This document shows positions 1-16,444 of a DNA stretch of 64,000 bases, one piece after another. The notes beneath the pieces were generated by a model that was not told the DNA's origin, did no database searches, and was given only the letters and a program-made list of their open reading frames with translations. The translations under genes and the position numbers were made by a program. The stretch is from Mesaphorura yosii (lineage: Eukaryota; Arthropoda; Collembola; Poduromorpha; Tullbergiidae): positions 1-64,000 of the forward strand of contig WIXG01000100.1 in the NCBI GenBank assembly GCA_009869945.1, read 5' to 3'. Each line of letters starts with the position of its first letter. Position 1 is the first letter of the stretch.

Positions 1-20
1 TTTTGAGGACATTTTCTTAC

Positions 21-5308
<5,288 letters not shown>

Positions 5309-5373
5309 TGAACACTGATTTGCAAGACTATCGAGACAGTCTACCACTGACTTCGCCCTCTTTTTCTCCTTCT

Positions 5374-7046
5374 AGCTGACCAGGTAATGAGATACTTTGG
5401 AATATCATAAGTGAAGGCGATTCTTCAGGTTACGGAGTCCCCATCTGTGTCAATATGACTGCCAACTTTTGTCAACAAGTAAAACCCTCAATGGCGAAGA
5501 CGTTCAGTGCCAAGTTCTGGTTGTAAACATTTTACCAGCAGAATTGAGGAAGATCGTAGGTAATTGTGGGCAGTTTTACCAGGAGACCAGGAGAAGCTGC
5601 AGTTTGCCAATCAAACAGGGAAACGAAACTCATTGTACGTATGCCAACGCGTAATAATTAGTAACTGATATTAATTTTGCCAATAATGGAGTAGAGAGAA
5701 ATAACTGCAGCTTTCGAATATTAGGTTAGAACTTACGACTGGTCAGAATCAGAAGAATTCGTCAATCATCTATATACATGAAAAGCACTGGTTAGTGGTG
5801 GTGTGATAAGGTGCGTGGTGGTGGCTGATGATATGGGCTCTCGTCCCGATCTTTATTCTCTTGGCTAAAATGTTCAATTCAAACTTGTGTTACAGAGGAA
5901 CATACTGCCTTTACTACCAACTCCGCGTAAAGGCAAATAGGAATCAGCCTACCATTCTGCATTCAGCCCGAAGAAGTGGTCATGGTGGGATTGGGGCTAC
6001 GTACAAAGTATGGTCATAGCTTATAACTTGGCAACACAACCGTGGCATTTCAGCTTTTTACAGAGTGAGTCAAGAGTCGCCTTCCGTTGCGCGAGAAAAA
6101 GTCGTTCAGAGTTGTATGATAATCCTTATTAATCCCCAAGGCTGAATATTTGGATTTAAACATGTCAGTCCATTAATTTCAATATGTTGCGATTTTATGA
6201 TAAATTGTGATGCTTGATTGAATATAAAACGAGAAAGATAACATCCAACGCCTCAGCGCGTTTTCTTTCAGGATATCTTGATGGTTTATAAGTTTTAACT
6301 TCATCGCCACAGGTAACATGCAGCTTGAGATATCAATACGTTATTTTCATGTTGCCCGACTGGATTGATATGAGATTTGGATAACACTTATGGAATTAGA
6401 AGATTCAATGTAACATCAAGAGGTCAAATTAAAACTTCCGAATACATGCATAGGGACGTGCTGTCGTCAAGAATTACTGCCTAAATTAATAGGACTCATT
6501 CGCATTGTTAGGTTGGTGCAGAGAAAGCGCGCATCCTGAACGGTGGATTTCATAAAATAATTCCATTGACTTCAGCCATGGCCAAGCTCAAGTACATTGA
6601 TCATTGTGTACGTCAGGAGCACGGGGAACTGTTTTAAAGCGTAAGTGGAATATTACAGAATTTTTTCAGACCAGTACACATTCTTGGCATCGAGACAATG
6701 CATTCCACTGCTGGGGGAGCTGCTTGTCAAATGAAAATGCTCGTTAGAATTCGCTTTTTGAGTTTTGTCTCCGCCTCTTTGCGAATCTGCGTGTGATATT
6801 ACGTAAACGTAACAAAGAGACGAAAGAAGATCTCTGTGATGCATGGCTTGGATGGTCAAAGGTGTACGGGGCTTTGGAGCTGATCCGATGCGAGTTTGCA
6901 AAGGCTATAAAGTTTAACCCAGTTCTGCGGAGCATTAAATGAAGCCAAACCAAGCCATAAGCCAAGCTGGGATGAAAATAAATCAGACAGATCCACGCAC
7001 GTCTTTTGCGGCACTCGGATCTGTGCATGACAAAATGTTAGCTCAG
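5374..7046. other. Intergenic region upstream of OGT, no supported gene
   Basis: This lies between the OGT 5' end (minus) and the first plus-strand exon candidate. It probably holds the OGT promoter and any 5' UTR exon. No open frame in it shows recognisable protein content or consistent splicing. Confidence 0.5.
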
Positions 7047-7668
7047 GGTTCATAAGGTTGTGTGCCGTTTTATTGATCTTATGCGTGCTCTCAGTGACGA
7101 ACGGTCAAATCTACAAAATGCAAAATGCTTCAGATCCCAAGCCAGAATTTCCTAATCCAGATGTCAATATTCAAAAGGACAGTTGCGAAATTATGAATGC
7201 TAGTTGGGGCAAAGTAAGAATTCCTGCATAACGATTTGACAAAACTGCCACAAGGCATTCTTCAAATACGAATGGAATTCGAAGTGTTGTCATTATTGTT
7301 CACTGAGTAGGAAAAAGTGAGTCAACTGGCGTCAGGTGTTTTTCCTAGGGTACATGTTTTCTGTATTCATAGCTTTGTCAAGGAGTAGGTCATGTTTAAG
7401 AAATAATGATGCACGAAAACAGGGAACTAAAAATCATGAGTTAGCGTCATATCCATGAATGACTAGCAGTGGAAATTTTTAAGGTTCTCAGTTTTCAAAA
7501 AAATTCCATTTCATTTAGGGAACGAACGGTACTGTCTCTGACCTGGATAAGGGAGCAAGCCAAAGTGTAGTAAAATACTTAATGAGACAAGGGACTTCAG
7601 AACAAAGAGGCTTTATTATTCGACGAAAACATTTACTTCATCAAGTTGCTTGCCTTTTGCAATGGTAA
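7047..7668 (+). CDS. Candidate secreted-protein exons (signal peptide plus second exon), incomplete gene
   Basis: An open stretch at 7047-7213 begins after an AG acceptor. It encodes a strongly hydrophobic signal-like segment (FIRLCAVLLILCVLSVTNG, then QIYK) and an acidic/proline-rich mature part ending SCEIMNASWGK, exactly at a canonical donor (AAA|GTAAGA). The start codon would lie in a small upstream exon I could not place. A TTTAG acceptor at 7518 opens a phase-0 continuation at 7519 (GTNGTVSDLDKGASQSVVKY and onward) to a TAA at 7666-7668; this second exon could instead splice at GTAATG near 7665. A further protein-like frame lies at 7861-8019 (TDCGRIAPAATQLEMGTPF) but I cannot connect it with confidence. 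The family is not recognised. The signal peptide plus donor is the strongest evidence; the rest is inference. Confidence 0.35.
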
Positions 7669-10015
7669 TGGTAAATGCGTATGAGATGCGTCAGGCGAAA
7701 TGAGTGAGACCACGTATAGGTAGTAACTCTCTTTTGATATAAATCTTAGCGTCATCTAGTCGGCGAAGGAGAAACAAATCCCGACTTTCTTTGTTGATAC
7801 TTTACCATTGGAGCGCAGCGGTTCTATGTTCCAGTTACCCAGTTCTCGGCTGCTTGAGTCGAGGATGCCGAGCGGTCGTTCATTTTGACGGACTGTGGCA
7901 GGATTGCTCCAGCTGCCACTCAATTAGAAATGGGAACACCATTTCAAGAATTGACATCAGAGAATCGAACCAGAAAGAAAAAAGTGCCGGAGGAGGAAGG
8001 TCACGTTGAGCACCTGTGAAAATGCGCTGCTCCTAATTCGAAGTCACAAGTCAAATGCACATGACCGTCTCCTTTAGCGATTCAGATCACTACGATTAAG
8101 GTTACCCGGTCCAACGAGGAATATGTGAGCTACAAAATGTATGTACGCGACGTTACATTCTAAACAAATTATTTAATTATCGATTCCGATGTTATGCTAT
8201 AGTTTGATTGATGAGAACCTCCTGCTAAACACGCACTCGAATATTTCGTCAGGTCCTGCCGCTTGCGACCCAGTTGTAATGAGAAATGTTACTAACGATC
8301 GCAGCAGACGCGTATGACCAGACTTCCACAAGGACAACCTTTTAACTGTCTTCCGAAGTTTCATACTGGCAGAGATGCTTGATATTATTTGTATTCAATT
8401 ATTACTACCTTCTGCCAATTAAAGTCACGTTGCGATTTTGAATGAGGCTTCCACATGGATAAGAATTGGCCAGGAAGATTTAGTCTGTCAATTTCATTGC
8501 TTGTGGGAGGACGGAGGACCAGAACATTTTTTCGATAAATGCAAATTGAGGAGTGCAAGGCTCCGGAGGGGGCATAGAAACTAATTTAGCCGTGTAGGTG
8601 TGAGGCCTTTGGTTGTGGTTTTAAGCCCATTATCCTAAGACGAACTGTGCTTTGCGCTTGTGTGCCAGATTTCCAGCTGCTGGAAGCTTATATCCACCGA
8701 GCCACAGGCAAGTACTAATTTGTAACTATTTAGCACTAATTGCTGGGAGTGACCTCCCGCCTCGACAAGTAAAGTCCGAACCGAACCCCTTTTGTTCTCC
8801 CTGCCGTGCACAATTCTCTGTCGCTTTTGAAAAAAATTGCTCCCAAAGTTATATTCAGACTCCCTACGGACAAGTCATACGATACTCGATCATGCGACAT
8901 TGTTGCTCATTGTCCATGCTCCTGCGCCTGTCTCCAGTCACAAGACATCAAGCAATCATGAAGGACGGAATTCACAATCACAGATGTTGCAATTGCTTAT
9001 TGATTGGGCCACAGCCAGTCAGAGGACAAACTTCAAGCCTACTGAGTATCGAAAGCGAAGAGATTCTCACGAAGAGAGAAGAGACTGCCGGTCTTGGGTA
9101 TTTTACGCCTCTTTTCACGTAGAAAGCTTCAGTTCATCAGGAGCAAAATGACGGCACAAATTACAAAATTGCATTTAAGAGGGCGATTAATTTCCTCTCA
9201 CTTGGGTCCTATTACTGTTTACATTGCGTTCATAAATAATATCAGTCAACTCCCAAAACAGTTTACGGGGCGGACGGGGACTGTGCTTTCATCTCAATGC
9301 TCATAATCTTCGGGCTTTTGATTAATTGACATTTAATGGGACGCGTTTCGTTCGTGTCAAGCTCATATATCGTACTCGCTATCGCTCACTTCAGCTCATC
9401 AATTCCATGTATACCACGCTCGATGCTTTTCCTCCGGTCTCGACATTCATTTCTCAAATTACCTTTCCCTTTGCATCTTCTACTTCTCATATAATAATTT
9501 CTTTTTCCCATTATCGATAGTCGTACGTAGCAAGACTACGACTGACTGACTGCACGTGCCACTACCACGAACGATTCAACATGCGACATAATAACCTTGT
9601 ATCAAATATAATTGCCTTTCTCTTCTGCTCTGCCCTGTCCTATATTACGCCGAGACTAATTCATCAGTCAGACATTTCTTGATCATCGTCATTATGATCG
9701 TCATTGAGTCGCGATCAAGAACCTCTAGAAAGCAGATTCCTCTGTGCTGTGCTGTTCTCTTCTGTGTTCGCGTCTGAGTGAGAGTCCATACTCGAAATTC
9801 GCAAATCGGCCACTGCACCCGCGACCTGCAATTATCCACAATTAAAAGCCATATGTGCAAGATTACTCTTAAGTGCGCTACCATGACGAATACGACGCTA
9901 TTTCTGCGAACTTCATTTACGACCTGTCTTAATTATTGTGTGCGTGCTTTTTAGTAGGACAAAGCCATTTTCCAGCACCTTTGCCCCGATCGCTGTTCGC
10001 ATTAGTCTTGCAGCC
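7669..10015. other. Region upstream of the CNG channel, no firm gene
   Basis: It contains unconnected open frames at 7861-8019 and about 8863-9151. The latter stretch is open in two plus-strand frames at once (to TAG near 9120 and TGA at 9149-9151), with an acceptor-like TTATATTCAG just before 8863. These may be exons of the secreted gene upstream or 5' exons of the channel. Nothing recognisable is encoded. The channel promoter should lie toward 9.6-10.0 kb, but no clear TATA box was found. Confidence 0.4.
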
Positions 10016-13000
10016 ATGAGTAATAACAATAATTTATTAACTGTTGAAAGACTTTCGTCCACGTCGGCGAGCACAAGTCCGTCGCCGTCCTCGAGTCGCT
10101 TCTTGTCTCCAAATCGGATTCCATCGCTTTCCATTTCACCAGACCCTTCGTCGGACACCGCGGCTGTTCTTTCCAACAATCCGTCGCCGAGGTCGCGGCC
10201 GCGGCTCTCCTTCGATGAGTCGTCGCTTCTGCGACAGCAAGAGGAAAAGCAGCGCAAGCTCGGTGTGTTTGTGACGACAGTGGACTTGGGTAACTTTGAA
10301 TCTCGAGGAAGCACAAGCAGCACCAGCAGTGTTTTTCTCAAGGAGCCCTGCACCAAGGCTGACAAGGCGGCGGCTGCAGCAAGTGAGAAAGCGGGGATCA
10401 GGAGACTAATTTCAGCACCTGGGAAGGAACCCTTCTTGGAGGCCTGCGCCATGAGCAAGCCCACTATTGCCACCATCAGTGGAATGTTGACTACTACCGA
10501 AAAACAAGACAATGGCGGTATGCGCACTGGAATCCTGAGAAGAGCCTCAACCCCTGGCGAATATTCCAACTCCGTGTTTCAAGAGCGTCCGAGCATACAC
10601 TCAAACAATTCACATCCCTCCCTACAAGAAGACATTTGCTCCGAAATTGTACGGTTGGACAATGTTTCCGACCCTCAAGACCCAGAAACATCTCTGGGAC
10701 ATGGAAAACATTGCTCTCAGCCTCCCAAAATGAGAAGAATCGTCCACGTTTTTCAGGTAAATCAAACAATCATGTGATTCCTTTTAACTTGACTTGCTAA
10801 TGTTTGAAATCGCGCTGATAATCCGTTGACAAGCATTTCCCTTATTTTCCCATTTCAGAATTTAAGACAATGGGCAAATAACAAAACTGCGCCAAAACCT
10901 CCGGATCGCCCCGATTCATTCTTGGAAAAATTTGTGGGAGGCAGAACAGGGAGTGGAAGTGAAGGCGATAGCCGTTCCGGGAGTCGCCCGGATCGCACTG
11001 ATTGGGAAAAACGCAAACAAAATCTGAAGCAATACATGATGTTTGACTCGTCGAGACCAAATCATTACCGAGTAACACTTTACTAATTTTTACGCATTAA
11101 TTAGTACTGACAACTCTCAATAAGATGATTTCTGCTGCTTTTGTATTGCAGTGGTTGTTCATGGTCTCTGTCACCGTTTTCTACAATCTTATCTTTGTGG
11201 TCGGGCGTGCAACTTTTTGGGAGATGCAGTACGCAATACCGGCAACGTGGTACCTGCTTGACTACTTGGCGGACACAATCTACCTGGTTGATTCGTTCGT
11301 GAGAGCTCACGAAGGTAAGTTTCAAGTTTGGGATTGCGGAATTGAAATCCCCCTCCAGCATGATTGTAACGATTTCGTTGCTTTCAGTTTATTTGGAAGA
11401 AGGCATGACAGTCAAGGATCTGACAAAGCTGAGAAATCACTACTTCGAATCCGTGCACTTTAAATTAGACATTCTGAGTCTACTACCAACCGATCTTGCG
11501 TACTTTGCCTTCACCACCGACTGCTACCACAGATTGCCATGTCCTGTCATTTGGCGCCTGAATCGACTGTTCCGAGTGACAAGAATGACTGAATTCTTCC
11601 AAAAGACCGAGTCCAGAACGAATTTCCCGAATGCATTTCGGATTGGCCGTGTCATATTTTACATTTTGATCATCATTCACTGGAATGCGTGTTTCTATTT
11701 CGGAATCAGCTACGCAATTGGATTTGGAACCGACAATTGGGTCTACAAAAACATTACCAATGGCGCTCTTGCTCATCAGTACATTTACAGGTTACAACTT
11801 GCAGACCATGCGAACCTTCGACGAGTAATTAATTAGTATGATTCCACATCTACAGTTTTTATTGGTCAACGCTGACTCTGACAACAATTGGCGAAACTCC
11901 GCAGCCAGAAAAAGACATAGAGTTCATTTTTGTCGTGGCCGACTTTTTGGTTGGTGTGCTCATCTTTGCCACAATCGTCGGTAACATCGGCAGCATGATT
12001 ACGCACATGAATGCGGCACGTGCAGAGTTTCAAGAGCGCATGGACTCGATAAAGCAGTACATGGAATTCAGAAAGGTTTCAAAGGATCTGGAGAAACGCG
12101 TGATCAAATGGTTCGACTATTTGTGGAGCAACAAGCAATCACTGGACGAAAATAAGGTTCGCCTTTTGTATCCATAGGCAGTGACTTCATTTTTGTTTGG
12201 AGTTAATGCATACTGCCAGTCTCCATCTCCACAGGTGTTGAGCGCTCTTCCGGACAAACTGAAGGCTGAAATTGCGATTCATGTTCACTTGGGTACCTTG
12301 AAACAAGTTCGGGTTTTCCAAGACTGTGAAGCTGGTCTTCTAACAGAATTAGTGCTAAAATTAAAACTACAGGTAAAATGCAAAAGATCATGGGATTCTG
12401 AGGACACATCATTAAAGGCATTAAAGAGATTTGGACTGATGTGGCGCAGGTCTTCAGTCCAGGTGACTACATTTGTCGTAAAGGGGACGTGGGGCGAGAA
12501 ATGTACATTGTTAAGCGCGGGAAAGTCAGCGTCGTCGGGGATGACGGGAAGACGGTGTTTGCGACTCTTGGAGGCGGATGCGTATTCGGAGAAGTAATTT
12601 GTAACAAAGCAAAGCCACGGCCAATAGGTTTCTTTGTCGTAGCATTGCATTAATTCTTGTGTGTATTACTTTAGGTCAGCATTTTGAATATTGCTGGGAA
12701 TAAAACCGGGAACCGACGAACGGCGAACGTGCGCAGTTTGGGATATTCAGACTTGTTTTGCTTGTCAAAGGATGACTTGTGGGATGCTCTCCAGGTCTGT
12801 CTGCCTTTAGTAAAGGTCGAACAATGGGCAGCACGGCACCCTAACGGCTTTCGTATATTCTCTAACAGGAGTACCCAGAAGCAAGAGAAATCTTACTAGA
12901 GCGAGGAAAGCAATTGTTGCAGAAAGATGGATTGATTGATGAAGAAGCTCTTGAACGGGAAAAGCAGGCCAGAATGTCCGCCGCAGAGAAAATTGAGAAA

Positions 13001-13497
13001 TTAGGTTGAACACAGTCTTACTTGTATTCAGTGTTCGAGTCTCTTCCTGGTGCCTGTTTCCCAATCCCAGTGGCGCCGTATCGATCTTGATTGAGCGCTC
13101 TTGAATAAACCAATTTCCGTGTTTCGTGACAGGCCAAGCCCTTCTCAAATATCTGTCTATTGATTTTCAGAGTCTAACCTGGACATTCTCCAGACCAGAT
13201 TCGCAAGACTTTTAGCGGAGTATTCAAGTGCCCAACAAAAACTTAAACAACGTTTGACGAAAGTGAGTTATTCCGCCGATGAGTTCATCGCATAAAAAAG
13301 TGCCTTATTTGTTGTAGACTGCAAAATGATTTTTTTTCCTTTTTACGCAGGTTGAGAAAAGTCTGCACGCTGACAATGATCACGGCAACCGTCATTGGGA
13401 TCGCCAACGTTCGCCTTCCATGCCTGAGCAAGGAGAAAGACCTCCCACTCCAGTTCCCTCGGGATACCTGGACAAGCAGCATAGTGTAGACACTTGA
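10016..13497 (+). CDS. CngA: Cyclic nucleotide-gated channel alpha subunit (CNGA type), complete
   Basis: This is a cation channel opened by intracellular cGMP/cAMP in sensory and neural cells. Exons: 10016-10756, 10859-11071, 11152-11314, 11388-11790, 11856-12156, 12235-12372, 12450-12593, 12675-12794, 12869-13004, 13171-13262, 13351-13497; total 2598 nt, 865 aa. The start ATG follows AGCC and opens an unusually long Ser-rich N-terminus (about 315 residues before S1). S1 is near 319-338, S2 346-365, S3 397-412, S4 429-443 ([15 protein letters not shown]), S5 461-477, S6 531-549. The pore helix and filter carry [10 protein letters not shown] (513-522); the glutamate E520 is the alpha-subunit signature, since beta subunits have glycine there. 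The cyclic-nucleotide domain includes [22 protein letters not shown] at 699-701 and NRRTAN at 714-719 with the ligand-binding Arg/Thr. A C-terminal leucine-zipper coiled coil starts at [15 protein letters not shown] (787 on), as in CNGA trimers. Introns are 65-166 bp; three have GTT donors. Confidence 0.97.
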
Positions 13498-13560
13498 AGG
13501 GAAGACTAACTGAACAATATATAGTTGACACATATGTGAGTCGTTACCGCTATGTAGGGT

Positions 13561-13566
13561 ATTAAA
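13561..13566 (+). terminator. Poly(A) signal of the CNG channel gene
   Basis: ATTAAA lies 64 nt after the channel stop codon and before the convergent inhibitor gene. It is the common single-base variant of AATAAA. Confidence 0.5.
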
Positions 13567-13746
13567 GCTACTTATCACTTCAGCGCGATGAAGCTGTCTT
13601 TGCTCATTTGAATCCACAATTTCGTACACCAAGAAGTATTCACCTTTTCTCTTCGTGTGAAAATGGTAAAATTCACGGAATGTCTTTATTCAAATTCACC
13701 CTTCAAAATGTGGAAGCACAAAAGATAATTGACACATGTCACTGAT

Positions 13747-13752
13747 TTTATT
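13747..13752 (-). terminator. Poly(A) signal of the pacifastin-WAP gene
   Basis: AATAAA on the minus strand, about 26 nt after the TAA stop at 13780-13778. Confidence 0.6.
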
Positions 13753-13777
13753 GGTTTAGGACCGGGAAGACTACAAC

Positions 13778-14295
13778 TTAATTGTTGGCGTACTTGGAAT
13801 AAACTGCTTGTCTACACGTGTTTTTTCCGCAGCCGTCGACGCAGCACTTCTTTGCGCCAGGACAATCTTTGTCTACTGTGCACATGCTTTGGTTGTTCCT
13901 CTTCGCGCAGTCCTCCGTGCCCGGGACGAGCGTTGGGCAGTCACCGGGTCTCACGCCAGTGGATGCTGTTAAAGAATTTCAAGCTCAGTGTCTTTAAACA
14001 ATTTTGACCACTTGCAATTGGCATTTCTAACAACGTACGTGCTGAAGTTGGCGGCTGTCTGCTGCAATCAACTTGACCACAAACGTCTTTTCCATTGGCG
14101 GCACACGTGCAAGTGTTGCAGTCCTTCTTGTAGGTGGTTCCTGGAGTGCAGTTCTCTGTAGGAGAAATCAAAAAGATACTCCAGTTTAGGAATTCTTATT
14201 CTTTTACTCTCCTTGCACTTACTTGGCCTGGTCGAAGTCTCCGCTGCCAAAACCACGACGAATAGGCACGCACTTAAAATGAGAATTTTATACAT
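13778..14295 (-). CDS. Secreted two-domain protease inhibitor: pacifastin domain plus WAP domain
   Basis: Three exons, 14295-14223, 14155-14039 and 13965-13778, give 125 aa. Exon 1 encodes a signal peptide (MYKILILSACLFVVVLAA). Exon 2 encodes one pacifastin light-chain-type domain, C27-x9-C37-N-x-C40-x-C42-x7-C50-x4-C55, which fits the family pattern including the CNTCTC core. Exon 3 encodes an eight-cysteine WAP (four-disulfide core) domain: C73-P, C83, C92, C98-PG, C104-C105, C109, C114, ending in a short basic/aromatic tail. Both introns are phase 1, so each exon is a transferable domain module. Pacifastin domains inhibit serine proteases in arthropod haemolymph; WAP domains occur in protease inhibitors and antimicrobial crustins. 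By alignment with locust pacifastin peptides the P1 position falls on Gln52, so target specificity is unclear. The gene is tail-to-tail with the CNG channel. The domain calls are strong; the biological role is inference. Confidence 0.92.
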
Positions 14296-16029
14296 TCTAG
14301 AGTTTGAGTAATTATAAAATTCGCAATTGGAATTTAAAATAAAATGCTCGAAAGTGGTTGATGTCGGCTAGACACACTTCAGCTCTTAATTCAGGTGAGA
14401 GCGATTCAGCCACCCTGCATTTATACCATTTTTTGCATTGACGTTTGTGTGTTCGAGGTAGTTTCTGCGTTTAATGGTGGCATTACGCCAGAGCATTTCA
14501 GATATAACAAAGCAACAATAACATTGTTGTGTGCTGTACAACTAAAACTACCCGTAGCTTTTGTTTCTGACGGCGATGCTTTGCTTCCAGCCAACGCGAG
14601 TTAGCCCGTATTTCAGCTTCAACATTGGCGAGTCATTTCATTGCATCAACGTGTCATAGCGCTAATTAACCGTGAACTCATTTTCTAATTACATCTTATA
14701 TTTTCCAAGGAAGATTGTCCACGATTATGAAATTGCTCATTAAGCTCGAGAATGATAGAGGAAATGTCATCCGTAGAGCCTAAGCAAAATGTCAGCTAAG
14801 CCATGGCTTCTCCAAGTACTCACAGTAATCAGCAATAACTCATTCAACACATCACACATGCATGAAGGGTTTACATTCTCAAGTTTCAAGAATGGCGACA
14901 ATTTCGGACGTGTGCGACATGCAAAGTCAAGTGAAATGAAAAATGCATACCATCATTAAGGCTTGCATTTGGCAGTGAGGTCTCCCACATTGACAAAAAT
15001 CTCCTTCAAAACACAATAAAAAGGAACATAATTTTAGTTTGGAATCAGCCTACAGCGAGTGCCTCCTGGCCTCCCTGGAGGACAAGAGCACTATTGTACC
15101 TGGTCTGCAATTTTTTGCAATCATTCTCATCCTTGACGAATGGCCAAAAAAATTCAATACGATCTACAATCTCATAAACCTAAAATTGAGTTACTACTGA
15201 CTTAGTCAACGTACCCACTGCGCTGGACCGTGAAATTCTCTGTTCTTTACAGAGTGCAAAGCCAGATTCCTGTTCACAAGCCTTTGATGATGATTCCCTG
15301 AGCGCTTCACGCATAAGCACTCCTTAATTACCCCTTGGAATCGCGAGATCATGCAACCATGAAGGAATAGGCAAACGCCGAACGCTTTAATGACATCAGT
15401 CCAGTCCAGCGAATAATTTCCCTCATTACGCCGAACTCGCCGTGATGCACTGTGGAATACCTCTGCTGGTGCTCTAATTCTGAAACAATTGATTTAATTA
15501 AGCTAGAGAATAGAAATCGAAATCGAAAATAATGAATACTGTTCAATGAATTCATGCGAGTACAAGCACGAACAAGGAGTAATTTTAGAAAGCCATTTCC
15601 CATTTGCCAAATAGATTACTCGACCCATATTTAGCGTTATCTGGTAAATTGCATAATACCACGAAGTGCGGTTCACATTTGAAGGAAGTTGGGAACGGAT
15701 TCAATGATTGGTGATTTAATCCTGTATACCAAAATTATCTGCCAAATTTTTTCTGCGAATTTCTTCCTTGCACACGTGCAATTTAAAACTTCGCCTTGAG
15801 CTTGTTTTTCTCGGAAGGACAAAGCAGGCGGTCGCTAAAAGTGAAATCTGTGCTGCTGATTTTGCCCACATGTTTACGTCAACGGAAACGGAAGTCTCGA
15901 AACACAAGATCAATCTAGATGAATGAGTGGATAAAAATTGGATGATCATGAGCAAATCCATGTCGATACTTTAGCGAGCGACTCGTTTTTCTTTCGACTT
16001 TGTGAAGTGTAGCCCTCATAAAGGATATC
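14296..16029. other. Intergenic region between two divergent secreted Cys-rich genes
   Basis: The pacifastin-WAP gene leaves leftward and the WAP gene rightward, so both promoters should lie here. A TTATAA-type AT-rich element sits about 20-25 nt upstream of the minus-strand ATG. An 81-codon minus-strand frame (15961-15716) has no recognisable features and is not called. Confidence 0.5.
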
Positions 16030-16406
16030 ATGAACATCTTCAAGTCATTTCTGCTTCTGGTCTCAATGGTTTTCTTGTTCGATTCGGTTTCAGGGTCTTG
16101 CGGTTATGATTCACCTGGAGCAAGCTCTGGTAATTCTAAAAGTTTAACCTCGTTTAATTCTAATCCATGGGTTTCTCAATCGCTTTCATTCAATATTGCG
16201 TAGCTGTGGCGACCAGACTGCGTGCATGTCCCTACGAGTCAGCTGGCTTGGAAGTGACCAGAGGACTGGCTGGACATTGCCCTGTTGGAGACGAGGTTTT
16301 TGGCAACTGTATTGCGGACGAGGACTGTTTCCGCCAAAAGTTGGGAAACGTTTGCTGCTACGACAGATGTGGTGGAAAGACGCAATGCCATCGTTTCCCT
16401 AAATAA
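16030..16406 (+). CDS. Small secreted WAP-type (four-disulfide core-like) protein
   Basis: Exons 16030-16129 and 16204-16406 give exactly 100 aa. Exon 1 encodes a signal peptide (MNIFKSFLLLVSMVFLFDSV, cleavage likely after VSG) plus a short linker. The intron is phase 1, as in the neighbouring pacifastin-WAP gene. Exon 2 carries eight cysteines in WAP order: C42-P, C59, C69, C75, C84-C85, C89, C95. The diagnostic block is CIADEDC...VCCYDRC. The C1-C2 gap (16 residues) and C4-C5 gap (8) are longer than usual, so it is a divergent WAP. A ninth cysteine (C24) precedes the domain and has no obvious partner. An AATAAA overlaps the stop codon and another lies at 16439. Likely a haemolymph protease inhibitor or crustin-like antimicrobial peptide; function is inferred from the fold only. 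Confidence 0.87.
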
Positions 16407-16438
16407 AATAACTTGATTTGAACACGCGATGGAATTAA

Positions 16439-16444
16439 AATAAA
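16439..16444 (+). terminator. Poly(A) signal of the WAP gene
   Basis: AATAAA 33 nt downstream of the stop codon; a second copy overlaps the stop at 16403-16408. Confidence 0.5.

Noticed and set aside
9913-10569. 218-codon minus-strand frame opposite the first CNG exon
   Set aside because: It lies antisense to a Ser-rich coding exon, whose codons create long open antisense frames; no domain and no splice context.
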